This document shows positions 56,457 through 64,000 of a stretch of 64,000 bases of DNA, in pieces. Each line of letters starts with the position of its first letter. Position 1 is the stretch's first letter. The position numbers were made by a program, and so were the translations under genes. This DNA is from SXXZ01 sp041177965 (GTDB lineage Bacteria; Verrucomicrobiota; Verrucomicrobiia; Limisphaerales; UBA9464). The stretch lies in assembly GCA_041177965.1 (NCBI GenBank), contig JBEGWF010000146.1:1-64000 (forward strand), given 5' to 3'. Under the pieces are notes generated by a model that saw only the letters and a program-made list of their open reading frames with translations, was not told the DNA's origin and made no database searches.

Positions 56457-59400
56457 ATGATCAACGCCGCCCTCCGCACCGGTGGCACGCTGGACGAGCT
56501 GGCGAACCTGGCCGCGCAGGTGAGCTTCGCCCCGGCGGCGGTCGTCCTCGTCGAGGAACCCTCCGGATGGGTCCCCGCCGGCCAGTCCGGATGCTCCCCG
56601 GAGATCCTGTCGGCGGTCCTGCCGATCGTCTCCGGTCTGGCTCCGACCATCCAGGACTGGGTCGAGCTCCGCGACGGCCAAGCGAGGCTGCCGGAGGGGT
56701 GGCGCTGGCTCTCCTGCCTTCCCGCACGGCTCCCATCGGTCCACCCCGCCGGATTGATCGCGGTCCTCGACCGCACCCCGAGGCGGCTCAACGCCGGCCA
56801 ACGCGCCGGACTGCAGACGGTGGCACGCCAACTGGTGGTGCAACTCGAACTGCGGAGGCAGACCCACCATCTGGCCGCCACCACGGAGCAGCACCGGCAG
56901 ACCGAGAGCCGGCTGCGAGACAACGAGGCCTACTTCCAGGCGCTGGTGGAATCGCTGCCGCAGAACATCTTCCGCAAGGACCTCAACGGGCGCTTCACCT
57001 TCGTCAACGGAGCCTTCTGCAGGACTCTCCAGCGCAGCCGCGACCAGTTGATCGGGGTCACCGATTTCGACCTGTTTCCGGAGGATCTCGCCCGACGCTA
57101 CGTCGAGGACGACCGGAGGGTGATCGGATCCGGCCAGACCATCGAGAAGACCGAGGTCAATGTGACACCGGACGGCCAGCGCCACTGGTTCCACGTGATC
57201 AAGACCCTGCTGCTCGACGCCGGCGGACAGCCCGTGGGCATCCAGGGGAGCTTCTGGGAGGTCACCCAGGAGAAGAGGGCCGAGGAGCAGTTGGCCCAGG
57301 AACGGGATCTCCTCCACGCCCTGCTCGAGCACGCCCCCGACGCGATCTACTTCAAGGATTCCGCATCGCGGATCACCCGGGCGAGCCGGGCGCTGGCGGA
57401 ACGCGTGGGCCTGGCCGACCCGACGGACCTGATCGGGAAGACCGACCATGATTTCTTCGACCGGCAGTACGCCGACGCGGCCCGTGCCGACGAGGTGGAG
57501 ATCCTGCGGACCGGGCAGGCCATCCTGGGGCGGCTCGAGCGGGAGAACCCACCGGGGGGAAGGGTCCGGTGGGTCCTGACCAGCAAGATGCCGTTGCGCT
57601 CGCCCGACGGCCAGATCGTGGGAACCTTCGGCATCTCGCGGGACATCACCGAGCTCCAGTCGGCGCGCGAGCAGCTCGAGCGCACCGAGGCCAACTACCG
57701 CGGACTGGTCCAGAACGCCGTCGACGGCATCTTCCAGACGACGCCGGACGGCCAATACCTCAGCGCCAACCTGGCCCTGGCCAAGATGTACGGCTTCGAC
57801 ACGGTCGAGGAACTGCTGGCCAGCCGCACCGACATCGAGCACCAGCTCTACGTCGACCCGAAGCAGCGCGACCGGTTCGAGGAACTCCTGGTGCGCAACG
57901 ACAAGATCGACCACTTCGACAGCGAGGTCTACCGCAAGGACGGGAAGAAGATCTGGATCAGCGAGAACGCCCGTGCCGTGAGGGATGCCGTCACCGGCAG
58001 GCTCCTGTACTACGAGGGCACGGTCGAGGACATCACGGCCCGCAAGCAGGCCGAGGAGCACCTCAACGAGGCCAACGCCGCCCTCGCCGCCGCCCGCGAT
58101 GTGGCCCTGGAGTCGGCCCGGGCCAAGTCGCAGTTCCTGGCGAACACCTCGCACGAGATCCGCACGCCGATGAACGGCATCATCGGCTTCGCCCGCCTGC
58201 TGCTCGACACCCCTCTGACCGGCGAACAGCGCGAGTACGCGGGCACGGTGCTGCACAGCGCTCAGAATCTGCTGAAGGTGCTCAACGACATCCTCGACTT
58301 CTCGAAGATCGAAAGCGGGAAGCTGGCCTTCGAGAACATCGAGTTCGACCTCCGCCCGCTCGTCGAGGAGACGGTGGAACTGCTGGCCGAGATCGCGCAG
58401 GCCAAGGGGGTCGAGGTGGTCATCCGGATCGACCACGCGCTTCCCGCCCTGCTGCGGGGCGATCCCGGACGCATCCGGCAGGTGCTGACCAACCTGCTCG
58501 GCAACGCGATCAAGTTCACCCAGGAGGGCGAGGTCACCGTCGCCATCGACGTCCTGGAAACGCACGGGGACCAGTGCCGCATCGCATGCCGGGTCCGCGA
58601 CACCGGCATCGGCATCGAACCGGAGGCCCTCGGGCGGATCTTCCAGGAATTCACCCAGGCCGACGGCTCGACCACCCGTCGTTTCGGGGGCACGGGCCTC
58701 GGACTCTCGATCTCACGGGAACTGGCCCGCAGGATGGGGGGCGACATCGAGGTCGCCAGCGATCCGGGCATGGGTTCCACATTCACCATGACCGCGGTGC
58801 TCGGGGTGGCGGCCCCCTGCCCTCCGGCTCCCGTTCCTGTCCCCCTTCGACTGCTCATCGCCGACTCCCACACGGCCACCTGCGAAGCCTTCGTGCACGA
58901 GATGACCCGATGCGGGGCCGACGTCGCCACGGTGCCCACGGCGGCCGCCGCCCTCGAGATCCTCCGCGGAGCTGCCGAGGCCGGTCGTCCCTTCGATGCC
59001 GCCTTCATCGCGCTGCAGTTGCCCGACATGGACGGACTGACCGTGGCCCACGAGATCCACTGCATCGCCGCGATCGCCTCCGTGCGCCTCGTCCTGGTGG
59101 CCGCGCTCTCCCAACGACCAGACCCCAACCTGCTGCGGACGGTGGGCATCGCCGGTCATCTCATCAAGCCGTTCAAGCAATCGCGCCTTCGCGAGGCGCT
59201 CCGGGCCCTGGCCGCGGGCGAGAGCCTCCTCGGCGGACCCGGTCCGGCCGGACCCACCTCCGTCGCCAGCGGACCGAACGGGCGTCCGATGCGCCTGCTG
59301 CTGGCCGAGGACAACCTCGTGAACCAGAAGCTGGCGGTCACGCAGCTCCGGCGTCTGGGCCACAGCGTCGCCGTGGCATCGAACGGAAGGGAGACGCTGC

Positions 59401-60089
59401 TGGCGCTGCGTCGGGAACCCTTCGACGCGGTCTTCCTCGACTGCCAGATGCCCGAGCTCGACGGCTACGAGACCGCCCGCGAGATCCGACGCCTCGAGGC
59501 CGACCGCGGATTCGGCCCCCGTCCCCCGGCCTTCCTGATCGCCCTGACGGCCAATGCCATGGCCGGCGACCGCGAGAAGTGCCTCGCGGCGGGCATGGAC
59601 GAGTTCCTGACCAAACCCCTCGATCTCGACCAGTTGCCGATCGTGCTGAATCGCGCGCTCGGAACCCTCGCCCCGGCGACCACCCACCCCTCCGCGGGAA
59701 GGCCGGATACGGATCCCTCGTCGACGGGAGCCCACGATGCGCCCGTGCTCGACCCGTCGTTGCTCGATTCGTTGCGGAACCTGCGTTTCGACGGGGAGCC
59801 GGACCCGGTGGCCGAGATCGTCGACCTGTTCCTGCGGGACACGCCCTCGCGCCTGCAGGACGCCCGCGATGCCGCTCACCGACGCGACGCACCCTCCCTG
59901 AGGGCGGCGGCACACACCCTCAAGGGCAGCGCGAACAATCTTGGAGCCCGCCGACTGGGCGCCGCCGCCGGACGTCTCGAGGCCGAGGCCGCGTCGGACC
60001 GCTGGGACAGCGTCGATGAACTGCTCCGTGCGGCCACCTCGGAACTCGACTCGCTCGTGCCCGAACTCCTGGCCCGGCGGTCCCTGTGA
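56457..60089 (+). CDS. Hybrid sensor histidine kinase with three PAS domains, two receivers and HPt
   Basis: 1210 residues, no membrane segment, so a cytoplasmic sensor. An N-terminal region (1-150) resembles a degenerate GAF. PAS domains lie at about 158-278, 285-405 and 410-530. HisKA has the phospho-His in NTSHEIRTPMNG (His-566), and the ATPase domain has NLLGNAIKF, DTGIGIEPE and GTGLGLSIS. Receiver 1 (about 798-920) reads FIALQLPDMDG, lacking the phospho-accepting Asp. Receiver 2 (about 945-1070) is intact (Asp-995 in FLDCQMPELDG). The HPt has His-1153 in AAAHTLKGSA. No DNA-binding regulator is nearby, so output partner unknown. A TAGCCT ends six bases before the ATG. Confidence 0.93.
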   Translation: MINAALRTGGTLDELANLAAQVSFAPAAVVLVEEPSGWVPAGQSGCSPEILSAVLPIVSGLAPTIQDWVELRDGQARLPEGWRWLSCLPARLPSVHPAGLIAVLDRTPRRLNAGQRAGLQTVARQLVVQLELRRQTHHLAATTEQHRQTESRLRDNEAYFQALVESLPQNIFRKDLNGRFTFVNGAFCRTLQRSRDQLIGVTDFDLFPEDLARRYVEDDRRVIGSGQTIEKTEVNVTPDGQRHWFHVIKTLLLDAGGQPVGIQGSFWEVTQEKRAEEQLAQERDLLHALLEHAPDAIYFKDSASRITRASRALAERVGLADPTDLIGKTDHDFFDRQYADAARADEVEILRTGQAILGRLERENPPGGRVRWVLTSKMPLRSPDGQIVGTFGISRDITELQSAREQLERTEANYRGLVQNAVDGIFQTTPDGQYLSANLALAKMYGFDTVEELLASRTDIEHQLYVDPKQRDRFEELLVRNDKIDHFDSEVYRKDGKKIWISENARAVRDAVTGRLLYYEGTVEDITARKQAEEHLNEANAALAAARDVALESARAKSQFLANTSHEIRTPMNGIIGFARLLLDTPLTGEQREYAGTVLHSAQNLLKVLNDILDFSKIESGKLAFENIEFDLRPLVEETVELLAEIAQAKGVEVVIRIDHALPALLRGDPGRIRQVLTNLLGNAIKFTQEGEVTVAIDVLETHGDQCRIACRVRDTGIGIEPEALGRIFQEFTQADGSTTRRFGGTGLGLSISRELARRMGGDIEVASDPGMGSTFTMTAVLGVAAPCPPAPVPVPLRLLIADSHTATCEAFVHEMTRCGADVATVPTAAAALEILRGAAEAGRPFDAAFIALQLPDMDGLTVAHEIHCIAAIASVRLVLVAALSQRPDPNLLRTVGIAGHLIKPFKQSRLREALRALAAGESLLGGPGPAGPTSVASGPNGRPMRLLLAEDNLVNQKLAVTQLRRLGHSVAVASNGRETLLALRREPFDAVFLDCQMPELDGYETAREIRRLEADRGFGPRPPAFLIALTANAMAGDREKCLAAGMDEFLTKPLDLDQLPIVLNRALGTLAPATTHPSAGRPDTDPSSTGAHDAPVLDPSLLDSLRNLRFDGEPDPVAEIVDLFLRDTPSRLQDARDAAHRRDAPSLRAAAHTLKGSANNLGARRLGAAAGRLEAEAASDRWDSVDELLRAATSELDSLVPELLARRSL

Positions 60090-60104
60090 CCCGCGGGCCG
60101 ATCC

Positions 60105-61394
60105 TCATCGCATCAGCGCCTCGATCTCTCCGGCCTCGATGGGGATGTCGGCCATCAGATCCACCGGTCCCTGGTCGGTGATCAGGACGTCGTTCTCGAG
60201 GCGGACCGCCAGATCCTCCTCCGGGATGTAGATCGCCGGTTCCACCGTCATCACCCAACCCGCGGCGAACGGGCGGTTCATGTGGCCGAGGTCGTGGACG
60301 TCCAACCCGATCGGGTGACCGTTCCCGTGCATGAACCATTTCTTGACGGGCTTCTTGGAGGGATCGGAGACCTTGGCCTTCAGATCCTTGGCCTTCAGCA
60401 GACCCAGGTCGACGCACTCGCGCGCGACCAGATCCTCGGCCTCGGCCTGCCATTGGCTCCAGATCTTGCCCGGGGTGAGGCCGGCGGTCGACGCCCGCAA
60501 CACCCGGAGCACGGCGTCGTAGACCTGCCTCTGCCGCTTGGTGAAGCGGCCGCTGATCGGGATCGTCCGGGTCAGGTCCGAGTTGTAGTTGGCGTAGGAG
60601 GCGGCAACGTCGAGCAGCAGCACGTCGCCGGCCCGGCAGACCTGGTCGTTGTCGAGGTAGTGCAGCACGCAGGAGTTGCGTCCCGCCCCGATGATCGGGT
60701 TGTAGGCGAACTGGGCGCGGTTGCGGATGAACTCGTGGGCGAACTCGGCCTCCACCTCGTGCTCGTGGACCCCGGGCTCGACGAAGCGGCAGACGCGCTC
60801 GAAACCCTTCCTGGTGATGGAGCAGGCATGACGGATCAGGTCGACCTCGAGCGGATCCTTCACGACCCGCAGGGTGTGCATGAGCGGCGCGAGGCGACGG
60901 AACTCGTGCAGCGGGTAGCGGGCGCGGAGGTCCCGGATGAATCGGGCGTCGCGCGACTCGACCTCCACGACGGCCCGGCGGTGCTCGTTGGCGTTGAGCC
61001 ACACCGACTGCGCCTCGCACATGAGCCGGTGGAGGATGCGCGGGAACTCCGAGTTCCAGTGGACGTTACGGATGCCCGAGACCTCGGTGGCCTGCTGCCG
61101 GGACAGCTTGTGACCCTCCCAGATGGCGATGAGTTCGCTGGTCTCGCGGAGGAAGAGCATCTCCCGCATGCGCTCGTCCTCGGCGTCCGGGAAGAGCACC
61201 AGCAGGCTCTCCTCCTGCTCGACGCCGCTGAGGTAGAACAGGTCGGTGTTCGGCACCATCCTCAGGGTCCCGTCGGCATTGGTGGGAAGGACGTCGTTGG
61301 CGTTGAGGATGGCCATGGAACCGCGCGGCAGCAGGCTGCAGAGCCTCCTGCGGTTCTGAGCGAATAGGGCAGAAGGAATCGGGGCGTGTCTCAC
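60105..61394 (-). CDS. pepP: Xaa-Pro aminopeptidase (aminopeptidase P)
   Basis: 429 residues from a GTG at 61394, chosen because the family N-terminus (FAQNRRRLCSLLPRGSMAIL) starts there; the ATG at 61316 would cut it off. The pita-bread metallopeptidase domain shows the metal ligands: Asp in LLLDVAASYANYNSDLTRT (two), His in MHGNGHPIGLDVHD, Glu in MTVEPAIY and Glu in RLENDVLI. It removes N-terminal residues next to proline. It converges with the hybrid kinase gene and may share a transcript with folK and dapB upstream. Confidence 0.93.
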   Translation of the reverse strand: MRHAPIPSALFAQNRRRLCSLLPRGSMAILNANDVLPTNADGTLRMVPNTDLFYLSGVEQEESLLVLFPDAEDERMREMLFLRETSELIAIWEGHKLSRQQATEVSGIRNVHWNSEFPRILHRLMCEAQSVWLNANEHRRAVVEVESRDARFIRDLRARYPLHEFRRLAPLMHTLRVVKDPLEVDLIRHACSITRKGFERVCRFVEPGVHEHEVEAEFAHEFIRNRAQFAYNPIIGAGRNSCVLHYLDNDQVCRAGDVLLLDVAASYANYNSDLTRTIPISGRFTKRQRQVYDAVLRVLRASTAGLTPGKIWSQWQAEAEDLVARECVDLGLLKAKDLKAKVSDPSKKPVKKWFMHGNGHPIGLDVHDLGHMNRPFAAGWVMTVEPAIYIPEEDLAVRLENDVLITDQGPVDLMADIPIEAGEIEALMR

Positions 61395-61425
61395 GCGCTC
61401 CAGATTCCCCGGGCGCGCCCGCCCG

Positions 61426-61974
61426 TCAATCCCGGGCTGCGGATCGGTCTCCGGAACGGGCCGGGGCCGGGGCGACCACCCGCAGCCGATCGTCCGGTGG
61501 AAGGTTCTCCAGCAACGAGGAGATCGGCTCGCCGTCCCCGTCGAATCGGAACCCGGACTCCAGTTCGGCCAGCGGCTGCAGCACGAACCGGCGCTCTCGT
61601 GCCCTAGGGTGTGGAAGGACCAACCGCGGCATGGACCGCGTCTGTCCGCACCAGGCGATGAGGTCGAGGTCGAGCGGGCGCGATTCGTTGTGCACCACCT
61701 TCGGCCGCCGCCCGGCCGCGACCTCCAGTTCCTGCATGAAATCCAGCAGGGACTCCGGGGTCTCACCGGGCAAGGGCTCCAGGATCGCCACCGCGTTGAT
61801 GAACACCGGCGCATCCGGCGGGCAGTCCACGGGGGTGCTGGTCCACAGCGAGGATCGCCGCAGCGGCCGGCCCGAGCGCTCCTCGATCCGGTCCATGGCC
61901 CCACCGATCAGGGACGCCGAATCTCCGAGATTGGACCCGAAGGCCACCACCACCTGGACGGATTCCTGTGCCAT
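61426..61974 (-). CDS. folK: 6-hydroxymethyl-7,8-dihydropterin pyrophosphokinase
   Basis: 182 residues. VVVAFGSNLGDSASLI starts the family, VFINAVAIL and FMQELEVAAGR are mid-chain blocks, and SRPLDLDLIAW plus LPHPRARERRFVLQPLAEL hold the Mg-ATP and pterin-binding residues. It makes 6-hydroxymethyl-dihydropterin diphosphate for folate synthesis. It lies 35 bases downstream of dapB and 31 bases before pepP on the same strand. Confidence 0.95.
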   Translation of the reverse strand: MAQESVQVVVAFGSNLGDSASLIGGAMDRIEERSGRPLRRSSLWTSTPVDCPPDAPVFINAVAILEPLPGETPESLLDFMQELEVAAGRRPKVVHNESRPLDLDLIAWCGQTRSMPRLVLPHPRARERRFVLQPLAELESGFRFDGDGEPISSLLENLPPDDRLRVVAPAPARSGDRSAARD

Positions 61975-62009
61975 GGGTTCAGTCCGGTCACGACCGCCGA
62001 AGGAAGGGA

Positions 62010-62744
62010 TCAATGCAGGCCCAGCACGTCCTGCATGCTGTAGATGCCCGGTGTCTTTCCGACCACCCATGCCGAGGCCCGGAGCGCGCCCTGGGCGAAG
62101 GTGTCCCGGCTGCTGGCCTTGTGGGTCAGTTCCACCCGCTCGCCCACGGCCGCGAACAGCACGGTGTGGTCGCCCACGACATCGCCACCCCGCACCGCAT
62201 GGATGCCGATCTCCGAAGGGGTCCGCGCCCCTACGATCCCATGGCGGCCGTGCCGGAGCGCCTCCTCGAGCTGGACCTTCCGCACGTCTCCCAGGATCTC
62301 GAGGAGGGTCGTCGCCGTGCCGCTCGGTGCGTCCTTCTTTAGCCGGTGGTGGGTCTCGATGACCTCCAGGTCGAAGGAGGGGCCGAGGATCTCGGCGGCC
62401 TTGCGGGTCAGCCAGAAGAGGGTGTTGACCCCGGTGGAATAATTCGATGCCCACACCATCGGGATCTTCGCGGCCGCCGCGCGGATGGACCCCTTCTCGG
62501 CCTCGCTGTGGCCGGTGGTGCCGATGACCAACGCCTTGCGCTGGGCCGCACACAGCGCCGCGACACCGGCGGTGGCATCGTGGTGGGTGAAGTCGATGAC
62601 CGCATCGGCCCCGGGGAGGACCGAGTCCAGATCGTCCCCGACGTCGAGACCGGCCACGACCTGCAACCCGGGATGATCCTTGGCGCACGACAGCAGCGCC
62701 TGCCCCATCCGACCCTTCGAACCGTTGATGATAATGCGCGTCAC
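62010..62744 (-). CDS. dapB: 4-hydroxy-tetrahydrodipicolinate reductase
   Basis: 244 residues from a GTG at 62744, with AGGGTGG-like purine sequence just upstream; a GTG at 62753 is an alternative. Rossmann motif INGSKGRMGQAL, VIDFTHHDA, IGTTGHS, SNYSTGVNTLFWL, the catalytic ETHHRLKKDAPSGTA and GGDVVGDHTVLF are standard DapB blocks. It acts in lysine and diaminopimelate synthesis for peptidoglycan. First gene of a minus-strand run with folK and pepP. Confidence 0.95.
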   Translation of the reverse strand: MTRIIINGSKGRMGQALLSCAKDHPGLQVVAGLDVGDDLDSVLPGADAVIDFTHHDATAGVAALCAAQRKALVIGTTGHSEAEKGSIRAAAAKIPMVWASNYSTGVNTLFWLTRKAAEILGPSFDLEVIETHHRLKKDAPSGTATTLLEILGDVRKVQLEEALRHGRHGIVGARTPSEIGIHAVRGGDVVGDHTVLFAAVGERVELTHKASSRDTFAQGALRASAWVVGKTPGIYSMQDVLGLH

Positions 62745-62874
62745 GGCCACCACCCTACCGGTCCCGGATCGGTCGAACAAGGAGACCGATGTCGGGTTCG
62801 ACGGACGGCCCGACCGTCGACCGCGGGCTTCCGATGGCCAGATCCCCAGATCGGGTGTTCAATCCGTCCGTCCG

Positions 62875-63600
62875 ATGCGTCCGCCCGGTGCCCCCCTGAA
62901 ACCGATCCCCCCCGCCGTCCGCTGGGCGGGGCGGGCCGTGGGTTGGATCCTCGCGGCCGGATTCGTGGCCTCACGGATCCCGAACGACACGCCGTCAACG
63001 CTGATGGCCGGCAACTGGATGCTGACCGGGTTCACCGTGGCCGTCGCCCTCGAGACCCACCGGTGGCTGCCCACCCAGAACACCGTGGCCGCAGCGGGTC
63101 TGATCTCGCTGGCGGGATGGCTGGAGTCCGTGGTCCAGGGCGCGGATTGGAGGCCGCCGCCGGGCGTCCAGCTTCTGAGCGGCTTCAGCCATGTGCTCGC
63201 CAGCCGGGGACTCGTCCGACTCGTGCTCGGTCCTTGGCGGGGTCGACCCGGTTATGGTCTCGGCGTTCTGGCCGGCACGGTCCTCGTATCCGGCCTTTCG
63301 GTGGGCCTGACGCGGATCGCATGGGGAGGGTCCACGGGCCCCGGGGGACTTCTGCTCCAGGCGGCGGGCCTGGCCTTCGGCGTCCTCGCGGCCAGCGTCT
63401 GGTTGCTCGTCAAGAAACCGGTCCCGGACACGCCCAACCCGCGTCCGGCCCTGCTCTGGCTGGTGCTGGGCTGCGGCCAGGCATGGCTTCTGTTCCGGAA
63501 CGGGCACCGGGCCGGGGCCGGGTGCGCGATCGCCCTGGTCCTGTTCGGCGCATCCGCCTCGTGGGTCTCCTGGCGCCGGGTCCGGGTGGCTGTTCAGTGA
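62875..63600 (+). CDS. Hypothetical multi-pass membrane protein
   Basis: 241 residues from ATG 62875. Six to seven hydrophobic segments (for example AVGWILAAGFVAS, GVLAGTVLVSGLSVGLT, LLLQAAGLAFGVLAASVWLL) separated by short Arg/Pro loops. I recognise no family. Its end overlaps by tail-to-tail spacing with the CorC-type gene (stop codons three bases apart). Function unknown. Confidence 0.6.
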   Translation: MRPPGAPLKPIPPAVRWAGRAVGWILAAGFVASRIPNDTPSTLMAGNWMLTGFTVAVALETHRWLPTQNTVAAAGLISLAGWLESVVQGADWRPPPGVQLLSGFSHVLASRGLVRLVLGPWRGRPGYGLGVLAGTVLVSGLSVGLTRIAWGGSTGPGGLLLQAAGLAFGVLAASVWLLVKKPVPDTPNPRPALLWLVLGCGQAWLLFRNGHRAGAGCAIALVLFGASASWVSWRRVRVAVQ

Positions 63601-64000
63601 ACCCGGGGTCTCGATCCCGCCTCCGGTTCCGGAGACCGGGTGCGGGCGATGAGCACCCTCGAGACGCGAAGTCCGTCGACCTCGCACACCGTCAGCCGAT
63701 GGCCCGTGAGCGGCACGGAATCTCCCACCTTGGCGAAGCCGCCCAGACGCTCGGTCATCCATCCCCCGACCGTGTGCGCGCCGGAGGCCTCCACCGGCTC
63801 GCGCACCAGTTCCGACAGCTCGAAGAGCGGCAGCGCGCCGTCGAGCCGCCACTGATCGTCGCCGACCGGCTCGATGCGCGGCTTCTCCTGATCGAACTCG
63901 TCCTGGATCTGTCCGACCAACTCCTCGAGGACGTTCTCGAGGGTCACCATGCCCGTGGTGCTGCCGTACTCGTCGACGACGACGGCAAGATGCAGCCTCC
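63594..64000 (-). CDS. CNNM/CorC (HlyC)-type transporter-associated protein, partial
   Basis: The C-terminal about 135 residues; the N-terminal membrane part lies beyond base 64000. Translating the minus strand from the edge gives LHLAVVVDEYGSTTGMVTLE, the end of the CBS pair, then NVLEELVGQIQDEFDQE and a CorC_HlyC domain (GGWMTERLGGFAKVGDS, LTVCEVDGLRVSRVLI). Family members bind Mg-ATP and take part in magnesium/cobalt efflux or resistance. Stop at 63594. Confidence 0.9.
   Translation of the reverse strand, partial: RLHLAVVVDEYGSTTGMVTLENVLEELVGQIQDEFDQEKPRIEPVGDDQWRLDGALPLFELSELVREPVEASGAHTVGGWMTERLGGFAKVGDSVPLTGHRLTVCEVDGLRVSRVLIARTRSPEPEAGSRPRVH

Overview
The window is a GC-rich, gene-dense bacterial chromosome segment. 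The mix of genes points to Verrucomicrobiota, or at least the PVC superphylum: a sulfatase with signal peptide, a PVC-type membrane-bound-dehydrogenase/HEAT/cytochrome c protein, a CotH-family protein, a BamA/OmpH outer-membrane pair, a single-chain SecDF and many secreted carbohydrate esterases. A Limisphaerales/Pedosphaera-like member (subdivision 3) is my guess from memory of such gene content, not a computed placement. I see no tRNA, rRNA, CRISPR array, insertion sequence or phage gene; this is ordinary core-plus-carbohydrate chromosome with several unusual protein architectures.

Layout. 1-2253 (minus): sulfatase whose stop overlaps the start of a ChrA chromate transporter that runs off the left edge. 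2600-3874: Na+/H+ antiporter-like protein. 3906-5195 (minus): secreted PHP-domain protein. 5279-11051 (plus): three genes joined by ATGA overlaps, a 3-hydroxyisobutyrate-dehydrogenase-like reductase, an MFS transporter and a 1176-residue propeller/HEAT/cytochrome c/PmoA-like fusion. 11092-14960 (minus): polysaccharide deacetylase, esterase and lipid-kinase-like protein. 15122-17414 (minus): dxs and xseB. 17553-20368 (plus): recN and a dipeptide epimerase. 20466-23385 (minus): yajC-secDF with a UUCG-loop terminator. 23558-33236 (plus): an uncharacterised SH3/Tudor-like protein, a sodium:solute symporter, a GH13-GH133 glycogen-debranching fusion, an O-antigen-ligase-like protein, HPr and GatC. 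33436-41619: IMP dehydrogenase, GH31 glucosidase, CE15 esterase, dienelactone hydrolase, a small membrane protein and dnaB. 41626-47815: bamA, ompH, ispD and rpoD with terminator. 47827-54036: CotH protein, a class II cytochrome c lipoprotein, xseA, a YmdB-type phosphodiesterase and lepB. 54154-60089: a PTP-RpiB-GlyA fusion and a large hybrid histidine kinase. 60105-64000: pepP, folK, dapB (minus), a membrane protein (plus) and a truncated CorC-type protein (minus).

How it works together. Isoprenoid precursor synthesis (dxs, ispD), envelope biogenesis (yajC, secDF, bamA, ompH, lepB, O-antigen ligase), DNA metabolism (dnaB, recN, xseA/xseB) and glycan use (deacetylase, CE15, GH31, debranching enzyme, symporter, HPr) dominate. 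The observations most worth a second look are the single reading frame joining a tyrosine phosphatase, ribose-5-phosphate isomerase B and serine hydroxymethyltransferase; a signal peptidase I with Arg where the catalytic Lys should be; a histone-H1-like tail on the primary sigma factor; the four-part heme protein; and a strong sigma70 promoter placed so that ompH should be transcribed leaderless.
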